Shown one piece after another: positions 1-9,856 of a stretch of DNA of 64,000 bases. The notes under the pieces were generated by a model. That model saw nothing but the letters and a program-made list of their open reading frames with translations. It was not told the DNA's origin and made no database searches. Numbering within the stretch: the first letter of the stretch is position 1; each line of letters opens with the position of its first letter. Made by a program: the position numbers and the translations under genes. Origin of the DNA: Amphiura filiformis (lineage: Eukaryota > Echinodermata > Ophiuroidea > Amphilepidida > Amphiuridae); the NCBI RefSeq assembly GCF_039555335.1, contig NC_092628.1, positions 38,028,965-38,092,964 of the forward strand, given 5' to 3'.

Positions 1-617
1 TAGTAAACATTTACACTTAGATAACATTATGTCTCACTGCAGCAAGATTTAAAAGAATATCTTTGAATGTTATCAAAACTAAAAAGGAAAAGCGTAAGGT
101 ACACCAACTTGACGTGGGGAAACAAGTAAAATATAGACTAGACGGTACACAGAGGGGGACAAAAAAAATGTAGGCATAGAAGTAGGTAAAGTTCGATAGA
201 CAAAAAATACCAATTCGAAAACCCACAGAAGCGTTAAACCTGCAAAATCAAAACGTTTTGTACCCTTAATGTGTCCTTTTTGTAACCCGACATTTAAACG
301 TTCTGCATTTGAGGGGAACTTGAAGTGTAAGATATTTTCTCGTTGATAGCATATTTTCTCATCGATAGGATAGCATGAAACGCCCTCTGAAGTAAATAGC
401 AGTGTTTTTCTTGGATGTCTTTCAAAAAGAAGGTGGCGTTGAACAGTTTTGGAAGTTTCGTTTTTAAACAAATATTGTGTTTGTATGTGTGTGGTGGGTG
501 AATGTGTAGCGTATGTGTAAATATTTTGAATTCCTCCTCGCTGCCGAAAAGTGGTTTCAGAACTCGTTAGTAAATGATCTAAGTTTCGGTTATTCCTTCA
601 TGTAATTTTACACGAAA
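1..617. other. gene-free stretch, nothing recognised
   Basis: The open frames here have no recognisable family, no matching splice structure and low-complexity composition. I see no gene. Confidence 0.5.
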
Positions 618-777
618 TTAGGGTTAGGGTTAGGGTTAAGGTTAGGGTTAGTTTAGGGTTAGGATTAGGGTTAGGATTAGGGTTAGGATTAGGGTTAGGG
701 TTAGGGTTATGATTATGATTAGGATTAGGATTAGGCTTAGGGTTAGGGTTAGGATTAGGGTTAGAGTTAGGATTAGA
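618..777 (+). repeat. degenerate interstitial TTAGGG tract
   Basis: About 160 bp of TTAGGG with many TTAGGATTAGGG variants. It is bordered by similar short sequences (TTTTACACGAAATTA on the left, ATTACACGAAATAATTAC on the right). The variant units and unique DNA on both sides argue for an old interstitial tract, not a chromosome end. Confidence 0.85.
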
Positions 778-1204
778 TTACACGAAATAATTACATGAAA
801 GATCGACCTAAGTTTCTGGCCCCTTGGCCCACTTTAGTATGAACAATAAATGTCTTTAAAAAAGGTGTAGTAGTAGGTTGTTTATCTATCCAACTGCTGT
901 AGCTCAATTAACCCACCAGTCTGTGAATCCCAGCCTTGAATTCATGCATGCAGTTGAATAGAGCTCACGACAAAGCTTATAGATCACCGACATTTCAATC
1001 AAGCTTAGATCTAAAGACAATTTCATCTAACACATATTGCTAGAGAATTATTACCCCTAATATCTTCCTTCCAAAGTGGTTATATTTTATACTGTTTTAC
1101 AGTTGAGTAGCAACCCAAGAGGGTGACATAAAGTTTAAAAAAAATGTACAGTTATTTTGGTTGCAAATTTTGCTCCCCTTGAAAACTTCCCGCATTGCTA
1201 TCTG
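778..1204. other. gene-free stretch, nothing recognised
   Basis: AT-rich DNA with stops in all frames. No repeat or gene could be assigned. Confidence 0.45.
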
Positions 1205-1436
1205 TCTGGTCAGCTCGGGGACTGCTCTATAATCCGAAGGTTCTATAATCCGAAAGTCCTTTAGTCCGAAGGTTCGCTAGTCCGAACACGTGTTCATAGC
1301 ATTCGCTATTCCGAATTTTAAAAGAGGTTCTCTAGTCCGAAAAAAAATTGAAAAGAGGTTCTTTATTCCGACGATTCTTTATTTCGAAGGTTCTATAGTC
1401 CGAATTTTAAAAACGGTTCTCTAGTCCGAATATGAA
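1205..1436 (+). repeat. TCCGAA-type short tandem minisatellite
   Basis: Irregular tandem units of about 15-30 bp built on GGTTCTATAGTCCGAA and its variants (ctataatccgaa, gctagtccgaa, ctattccgaa). Unit spacing varies, as in an old degenerate array. Confidence 0.75.
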
Positions 1437-2019
1437 AAAGTCGGAAATCGACCAGAATAATAGATATATATCATGATATAAAAGTGTAAAGGCCAATTTA
1501 TTTGAAGGGAATTATAACAAAGTGCTGAAAACTTGAGAAAGTGTCGTTTTGGAAAAAGCAGATTGCAATTTGTGAACGCATAGGAAACAGTAGTAAGAGA
1601 AAAGGTGTTGAAAACTTCAAAAAGTGTGAATTTGAAAAAGCCAATATAATTAATTATTATAATTAATAAAAGTATCAAGGAAAGCGATTTATTGGTTTTC
1701 CTCTTTTTTGTAAGTGAATTTGATGTTACCGGTTTTGTCTATCTCGTTTATTTGAGATATGAGCTGTTGAACTATTTCTAACACATCGCCCACATATATT
1801 TTCCAAAATCTAGGTTGACAGATGACAGACCCGTGGTAATGGCTTCATTTTCGGGCCATTCGATGTAAAGATTAGCAACTATTGGGCTATAACCGAGGAG
1901 CCCATCGAGGTACCATTTTAGTTGGTACACCAAGCTGCGAAAGGAAAAGTATGAGATGGTGAGAGCGAAAGCGAGAACTATAGAGCGAACAAATCACCCG
2001 CACATCTATGACCAGCTCA
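1437..2019. other. gene-free stretch, nothing recognised
   Basis: AT-rich. No coding signal on either strand. Confidence 0.4.
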
Positions 2020-2685
2020 TTAAGGGATCTAAAATGAGCGTTTATTGCGTTTCGACAGTATTTTTTGTAGACATGAGAGCACCTCAGACCTATCGAATTG
2101 CATTCTGAATACGAAGCATGTCTTTCTGATATCAAATAATTTTCATTTTTGAAAATCAAAATATAATACAAATTTTATGACAAATTATAAAAATTTGATA
2201 TTTTTCAAATTTTTGATATATAACAGTCCTCGAAGTAAATTATATAAATCTAATGATATATTCTTAAAGTGTATGTAGCAGGGAGGAAAAGCCGACGATC
2301 AATTGAAAATTTTGACCTTTCATATTGAAGATATGGATTTTTTCCCAAAAGACCTATTTTTTTTTTGGTGTTTTGAATAAAAAAATCCATATCTTCAATA
2401 CGTAATGTCAAAATTTTCAATTGATCTTCGGCTTTTCATCCCACCTACATACACTTTAAGTATAAATCATCAGATTTATAAAGTTTACTTCAAGTACTGT
2501 TAAATATCAAAAATATCAATTTTAATGATTTGCCATAAAATGTGTATTAAATTGCGAATTTCAAAAATCAAAATTATTTGATATCAGAATGACATTCTTC
2601 GTATTCAGAATGCAATTCGATATGTCTGATGTGCTCTGATGTCCCAAAATAAATACTGTCCAAACGTTCATACCCCAGCCCTTAA
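2020..2685. mobile_element. TTAA-flanked palindromic (fold-back) element, copy A
   Basis: About 665 bp whose two halves are inverted copies of each other. The left arm runs TTAAGGGATCT...GACATGAGAGCACCTCAGA; the right arm ends GATGTGCTCTGATGTCCC...CCCTTAA. The centre is a short A/T loop near 2360. Related copies lie at 17488-18113, 32579-32650, 44373-45144 and 50665-51299. There is no transposase, so it is a non-autonomous DNA element. TTAA at both ends suggests a TTAA-specific transposase such as piggyBac, but the terminal GGG/CCC orientation is not the classic one, so the superfamily is left open. Confidence 0.8.
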
Positions 2686-4609
2686 GCCAAAACAGCACCA
2701 CCGACGACATAATAAGGGAAGGGATGTCCGAGGGAAGATGTGCTCCCTCATCCCTAAAAGAAATCGAAAATGAAAGTGCAAATATATAGACATTTGGTGC
2801 ATCATTTCGAGCATGATCAATATTATGGATTTCTAACCATAGATTAATTCCTGGATTCGGCAGCTTTAATTAGCATGAGGCCGCATAATCCCGCATTGAT
2901 ATGTAAATAGCGTATTGTTATTTAAATTTGTGCCCAGACGTATTGAGGGCGACAGTCATGTTATCCAGACGGAGAATGGTTGCATATGCCGGGCATGCCA
3001 AATTGCTGAGTGAAGGCTGATAAGCACCTTTCTGTATAGGTTATAAGCTAGTATATTTCGTGTAGCAGTTGGTTATAACAAAAAATTAGTATCATATTAG
3101 ATATATTAAGTGTATAAACTTTGAAATTTACATGAATTTGAAGAGCAGAGCTTCGAAATCTAGCCAAGTCAGTTGGTGTGAAATTCTGCTGCGTGACCCC
3201 CTCTGCGTGGTAGAATTATATTCATAAAACATTGAATTTAACAGATATCATGGGCAGCCAACCACGATTTATCAGCATTCAAAATATATGTTAATTAACA
3301 AAGATAAATAATAAAGAGTACAAATGGCAATTAACTAGTAAACAAGCCTGAAATCTTAAAATGTTGCCACGTGATTTCCCGAACACATGATATGTCAATA
3401 TGTGACCACTATTCAGATTTACCGTAAATATTTGGAGTATTGTTGCACGGCTTGCATAGTCGTATAGTCAACTATGCATTTCTTTACCTCCGTATAAAAT
3501 CAATAATTCATGCTGGGAGCCAAGTAACATTTTGTCTGCTTAGTGCAGATTGGTATTTTATTTTACTTGAGAGCATAATAGAAATACATAAGTCGAATAA
3601 GGCGCCATGATGGAAGGTCAGGTCGGGTATCAAAGGTTATTGTAATTCAAATACTACTTGTATTTCACATCTTGCCTCTGTCACATATTTCCTTCATATT
3701 ATTGACAGCAAGTCAAGTTATTTGCCAAAATCAATTAACATGATCCAAGGGTCGAAAATGAATTATACATAACGGATCGATAACTGGCCTCACTTTCTTG
3801 CTAGTAAACCAGCGGAATTTTTCATAGGTTTTGCGTTACTAATAGAACAACCGTGAATTTAGTGTCCCCCCCTTGTTTCTAACTAACATGCCCGACTACA
3901 AGAATTTTTCCACCCCCCCATGTCAAAAAGAAATCTATGCCACTGCCCTCAATTTGAACCCGAATATATCCAATTTACTTAAATAAATCGACTACAAGCG
4001 TATAAATTTCCTATTCAGAATGTCATGGCAGGTGTATTCAATATCTGCATGCAAAACAGATTCATCAAGCTATCCCGATGCCATAGTTTAGGGGAAAATG
4101 AGTCGTGCCGCATGTCACGCCACCCACGAGCTGCTCATTTATTCCCTGTATGATGATGCCACTGTTCTTAAAAAGAATCTGAGGGTGTCTGACAGGAGCG
4201 TACCTAAAAAGGTTGTTAAGCTAAAGAAAAAAAAGACACAAGTTTGTTTCTAGTACCCCTGCGCGTATTGTATTCTGGAGGCGTATTTTGCGCATTGCAT
4301 TTTTTGTGCTCAAAAGTCATTATATTCAGAAAAAAGAAAGAAAGAAAAGAGACAAGCCAGAAATGGGGGCTTAATATAATTACATCACGATCAGCGAAGG
4401 CAACCAGGAAGCAATGGAAATGTTTATATTTAAAATTAAAATTAAAAACAACGCACTGCGCGTTGCTCTTTCAGACCTTCTACTAGAAACAAACGTTTAT
4501 TTTTGGCCTTATAATTGTGTCCAGTGACGTAGCTAAAGGGGTGCATGGGCGTTCGGATATGTGCTAAACATAGCGAAATATGAAATGAAAATTTCCAACC
4601 GGATTATTA
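2686..4609. other. gene-free stretch with repeat scraps
   Basis: No convincing exon. Text such as CAGTGACGTAGCTAAAGGGG near 4522 and ATGCCACTGCCC near 3940 looks like the ends of dispersed repeats, but I could not bound an element. Confidence 0.4.
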
Positions 4610-5627
4610 CTTTGCTATTTTGGATAAATACTACAGACTTGACATTTAGTATGGAATATTTTTTCGCAGAATGCGAAGACTGGTCTGGAATGGGTCTGCA
4701 TAAACCGCACGGGGTAAATATTAATTGGGATGTGTCGGGAGATGGTGTAAAGTAATAATTTGACAGAAAATGGGCTTTCCATTAGTTTACATTATGGCGC
4801 TCATAATGTAGTGAATTAGCCTAAAATGGCGGATTTAAGGAGACTGAATTTGATTTTTGTGGGGGTAAAACTTCTGAATTTGAGCAACATTATTCTGATA
4901 TTATCAAAATTATTGAGGTTGAGGTGATTTTGCTGAACCTAAATACCAATAAGTGTTCGTCAGAACTGAAATGCACTTGAAATCTACCAGTTTTGAAAGT
5001 GGGAGGAGCTTTACAAAATATGGCTCTGAAAAGGGGTACGCACTCAGAGAGTTTGAATGGCCCCCTGGGGCCAAATGTTATAAACTTACTGTACACAAAG
5101 AAACAGCATGAGTTCATTGGACAACCAAGAATCCGCGCAGTTGCTTTGTACCGTAAGTTTATAACATTTGACATCAGGTGGACCATTAAAACTTTTTGAG
5201 TACGTACCACTTTTAAAAGCCATATTTTAAGCTCCTCCCATGTTCAAAATATTGATACATTGCAAGTGTATTTCAGATGTGATGAATGCCAATTGCTAAC
5301 GACGTTTAGGAAATGTCACCTCAAACCCCTATAAATTTGATAATAACAGAATAATGTTGCATAAAGTCATAAATTGTGTCCCCCATATAGCTCAAATTCA
5401 GCCTCCCTTAATTCGCCATTTTAGGCAAATTCGTTAAATTGTGAGCACCATAATGTGAACTCATGAAAAGCACATTTTCTATCAAACAATTATTTTACAT
5501 CATCACCCGACACACCCCAATTAATATTTAGCCCGTGCGGTTTATGCAGACCCCTTTCAGACCAATCTTGGAATTTTGCGAAAAAATATTCCATACTAAA
5601 TGTCAAGTCTGTATTTGCAAAAACAAT
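4610..5627. mobile_element. 1-kb fold-back element
   Basis: A long imperfect palindrome centred near 5118. The left arm (GACTTGACATTTAGTATGG near 4636, the GCATAAACCGCACGGGG block near 4697, CATTATGGCGCTCAT near 4790) is matched in reverse order and complement on the right arm (CCATACTAAATGTCAAGTC near 5590, CCCGTGCGGTTTATGC near 5530, ACCATAATG near 5448). Arms are roughly 80% alike by eye. There is no transposase; probably a non-autonomous DNA transposon. Confidence 0.75.
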
Positions 5628-5758
5628 ACGGCCGATAAACAATTACCGTATAAACCTGAACATCAACAAAATATTATCTGACCTACAAATGAGACGATTA
5701 ATACCATTATTAGCTAAATTTATTATTATCAGAATGATGATAACAATAATGTCTCAAA

Positions 5759-6165
5759 CGTTAAATTTAGATAGCTACCAAGCGGGGGATATATTTGTAA
5801 GAATGACTAAATGCTTGAAATGAACGTGGTTAAAATTGCAAAATGGAAAAATAAAAATGTACCTGTGTCAAGATAAATACTGCTGTCATGAATGATGTAC
5901 TTCAATAGATAGAATCCACGATGTACAACAATTATACTAAATGGAACAGTATAGGGCCATATGACCTTAATTGAGCCATTTAGATGATATTTTAAGCATG
6001 ATGGGGAAAACCCTCAAACACTTGTCGTTGAATTTAGATAGCCACCAAGCAAGTGGATATATTTGTAAGAATGACTAAACAATGCTTTAAATGCACGTGG
6101 TCAAAATTGCGAAATGGAAAACAATAACAAAATGTACCTGAATCAAGATGATGCTGCTGAATAAA
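5759..6165 (+). repeat. direct duplication, ~266-bp period
   Basis: A block of about 140 bp starting TTTAGATAGCTACCAAGC at about 5763 recurs at about 6030 as TTTAGATAGCCACCAAGC. Both copies continue through ATATATTTGTAAGAATGAC and end near AAAATGTACCTG. This is a tandem duplication with moderate divergence. Confidence 0.7.
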
Positions 6166-8297
6166 TTCTTTATTTATTAAAGAGAAGGGAGTGTCAGTCA
6201 GCAGAGGTAGAACACATCGGGAGAAAAATTGGTATTGAGAAGAATATTAAAATTTTGTTTAGCAAGTGGCAGAGAAAACAGGTGTATCCTATGGAATTAT
6301 TTCAGGTGAGAAGTTTGCTTCTTCGTGTAACATTTAGAGCTTCATTGGTTATATAATTAATTCAAATGCAAATGAGGACGTTTGTACTTACTTACAGACT
6401 GCGATGGCAATTATCAATTTATTTTATTATTTGGAAAACCCATTCATAAGATTTAATAAATGCAATAATCCTGGGCAATAATGCAATTTTGATAGACTGA
6501 AAGTGGACATATATATATAGAGAAGGAATTGTATAATTATGGATAATGTTTGTTAATTACGTGTGTATAATAAATTATGTACAACTTGATTACACTCCGT
6601 TCTGGCAGCTACTTGACTTAAATGAAATTCATTTAAAACAGTTTTAACATGTTTTAAACAGTTTTGTGCAAGTCTCGAGATTCGTGAGGCCAGGCCCAAT
6701 GAGGTTAATGCATATTGACACGTATTTCAAGCGGCTCAAGACCTCAGGTTCGGATAAAAGTACAAAATTTAAATTTCCTTTAAAATCTGGCAAATCTGTT
6801 CTGAAATTGTGATGTGTTTTTCTTATGTAGTTTAATGTTTTTACTTCATATTTTTGCCTTTGTCTCATTTCAAATTTGGCCCCATGGACCAGAACAGACA
6901 TTTCTCACAAAACTGGAATTTAGAATTATGCATTTAATATGGTAACAGGAACTTATACACTTAAATGATATATGAATATACACAAACAACTTCCACCACC
7001 AATATGAAAAAGTTACTTCCGCTATGGCCGTGTAGTGGACAGTCGCACCTAATAATACTTTGATGAATTTTATTCATTTTATTCATTTTTAACCATGTAA
7101 CAGGAACAACAAGGAACTTACCACTGAACCTCCCTCACATCGTCGGCTAGTTTATTAATACTATGATAATAATCGCTCTAATAGATGTTGTGAATTTAAG
7201 AGCGAGCAAGATATCAGAATTTCATGTTTTTTTAAATATTAAGTACAAATGTAAATATGTCTGTGTCCTTTGATGCACCAGTGAGAGCTGATATATTTTA
7301 ATGGCATTGAGAAAGCATTTGATACAATTGAACAGGATAATATCTCAGTAGTCCCTGTTATACACTTCATGTGGGGTTTCATTTAAAGGAAGGGTCAAGT
7401 CTTGCTATTCATTCATGATTCAAGGGTACAAAGATTCACCCCCTTTATAATGATAAATAAATCATAAAAGTATAGAAATTGTTTGAAAATTTTTGAGGAC
7501 TTTCATCTTACTTCACCCTACCGTTATAGATGAGTTCGTCTAGCAAACAATGCGGGATAGTGACCCGTGACCGACGTAATTTTAAAGTGGATTTCCCCGA
7601 TTGCTTCCCCTATCGATTGTGATTTACAAAAAGTATTTTAAATTGGCGTAAATAAATGGCGCTACTCATTCATTTAAAGCCATAATGTATGATCTTATAA
7701 TATGAAATTGGTTAATTTTTTTCAATCCTGGTTTTTTGGCATATTTGTAATGCTTGCACCGCGGAATCAGCCAAATTGGCCAGTTGTGTTTGTAAGTCAA
7801 CAGAGCAAAGTTCGACATAAAGTCCTCCTATAAAAACGGCATGTTAAACGTCCAAAATAACCAGTAGGGTTTCTTTCCCTTTACCTTGTTATTTCAGCTC
7901 AAAATAGACAGAAACCCTTCCCGACAATTATTACTAGTATTATTTCAGCATTTTGAATATAGAATAATAAATTTAAAATTTGAAGGAAATTGTACATTAT
8001 GGCTTTAATGTCATGTTCAGTGCAAATATATACAGCTACCTACGCTGTATATACAATCTCGATCATTGAGGAAGTGAAACCGTTATTATTCCAGTCTTAT
8101 TATTGCAAATCCAACAAATCAGAACAATGTACATAATAAGGGCATATTTTTCGAGCCGTAGATCTATTCGATATTTTGCGGCGGAAATTACTCTTTAGTT
8201 TCAAATGGATTATTTAAAATTCAAATACTATAACGGTGTCTTGTGATTGGTAGTCTGATTCTCATGTACGGCATTCCCACTTATTGCAATACACCTG
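6166..8297. other. gene-free stretch
   Basis: No gene seen apart from a possible LINE scrap at 7277-7345. AT-rich, stops in all frames. Confidence 0.4.
7277..7345 (+). pseudogene. possible tiny LINE reverse-transcriptase remnant
   Basis: One frame reads FNGIEKAFDTIEQDNI, which resembles reverse-transcriptase motif A of LINEs (typically a hydrophobic stretch, then D-x-x-K-A-F-D-x-I). The match is under 25 residues with no flanking RT motifs, so it may be chance. Confidence 0.3.
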
Positions 8298-8958
8298 CAC
8301 TCATAGAAATTGTTCGTTGGCATTACCCAGTAAGTTGATGTAAGTCGTTGCGTCAACTTTCCGAGTAATGCCAACGCGTACAATTTTGAGTAACGCTGAC
8401 TCGATATCATTATGTTGGTCGCACTCATTTGCACTCAGTTACTTTATTGAGTTGTTACAACTCAGAAAATCAAACTAGGTTAGCATAATTTTCTAGAGGT
8501 GTGCTATAGTATACAAAATTCTGCACTGATTACAAAAATAAATATTTGAATACTGCTGTGCAGAAAATGATCCAATTACGTTAATTAAGTAACAAAGTAC
8601 CAAATTGGAATAACTCAAAACAATAAGTACCAGTAACTTAATATGAACGAGTTACATCAACTTACATGTTGAGTTACAATAACTCAACTAATTGGTTCTT
8701 TGAACCTTGTTTATTTTTCTAAGTTCCCTGAACTTGAATTCAGAAGTTAGCATTACTTAAAAGTTGACGCAACGACTTACATCAACTTTTAAGTAATGCC
8801 AACAAAGTTGATTAGTTGACGGAACTTTTTGAGCTTTTTCAGCATTTCGGATAACTAAAATGAATTTTGTTTTGGCAACCTTTACACTATTTTTGAGTTG
8901 TCCAAACTTACTCATTTTGAATTGCGCCAACAAGGCGAACAAGTCATTTCTATGAGTG
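8298..8958. mobile_element. non-autonomous TIR element, full copy
   Basis: About 660 bp with terminal inverted repeats CACTCATAGAAAT / ATTTCTATGAGTG. Inside are inverted GTTGACGCAACGACTTACAT-type blocks. A second, left-truncated copy lies at 13233-13807. No transposase frame, so it is a MITE-like DNA element. Confidence 0.8.
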
Positions 8959-9526
8959 TGCTCACAAATAGAAATTTTTGAGCCAAAATTATATTTTGGT
9001 TATTATGCAAACAAGCAGTAAACTATTTGATATGTTAAGTATACCGTATCAACTTTTAAAACTTTTAAAAAAGCTGTATCAAAATGATTGGTAACCATCC
9101 GTTTTCATGTTTATTGACAAGCCAAATGCAGGGTTGGATCATAGTAAAATGGCCATAATTTGTAGTTTATAAACGTCCTCTATAGTAGTTCTATGGTGGT
9201 GTAGCGTCATAAGAACGGTTCTCCTATTTGTTTTAGAGTAAAATCAAATAACGCTAATTTAATGCATAGGTATAGGCTGAGGAAACCCGATCACCTTTTT
9301 GAAATAGCCGAGTGGGAAGGTTTCTAATGAAATAATTTTATGTGTAAAAATTCGAAACATCATATGTCTAAAAGATATAAGGCAGAGTATTTATTGAAAT
9401 TTTATTATGCGCCATTTAAAAAAAACGATAGTGAAAATGAAGACTGAAACGTTCGGTAAATATATATTTAGAAATTCTTGAACGAATGTTATATTTTAAA
9501 TGAAACAAAACGTGTTTTTTTTTTAG
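8959..9526. other. upstream region of the IL-17-like gene
   Basis: AT-rich and gene-free. It may contain the promoter or an upstream exon of the cytokine gene, but I could not pick out a TATA box or first exon with confidence. Confidence 0.35.
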
Positions 9527-9856
9527 CTCTTTCGTACTACTTGTGTACCTCTACTGATTTGCATGAAGATCATGTACTGTTTGGCGTCGCCAATAACAAC
9601 TTATGAACCCGCGACCACACCAATAACAACTCCTGAACCCGCAACCACACCAATAACAACTTCTGAACCCGCAACCACACCAATAACAACTTCTGAACCC
9701 GCAACCACACCAATAACAACTTCTGAACCCGCAACCGATGACATTTGTCAACCACATGACGATGTATTTGATGGTGCAGACCTTTATACACAGGGTACAT
9801 TCGCTTTGTATCCATTCAACACCAGACGCGATCATTATGAAGAGCCTGGCAAAATG
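9527..9856 (+). CDS. IL17: IL-17-like exon with Thr/Pro repeats
   Basis: It starts either at an AG acceptor (9525-9526, after a T-run) or at the in-frame ATG 9563. It encodes a short hydrophobic segment, five 10-residue PITT-x-EPATT units, then TDDICQPHDD. The donor is GTATGT directly after an ATG codon at 9854-9856. The boundary on the left is the least certain part of this gene. Confidence 0.75.

Noticed and set aside
618-777. A true chromosome end
   Set aside because: Units are degenerate and 63 kb of complex DNA continues on one side with ordinary DNA on the other.
2020-2685. A classic piggyBac element
   Set aside because: TTAA flanks fit, but the inner bases run GGG...CCC where piggyBac ends usually run CCC...GGG, and no transposase is present; the family is left open.
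9551-9835. Minus-strand frames with CGFRSCYW or RVQKLLLVW repeats
   Set aside because: Shadows of the 30-bp coding repeat on the opposite strand; the plus frame joins IL-17 exons in phase.
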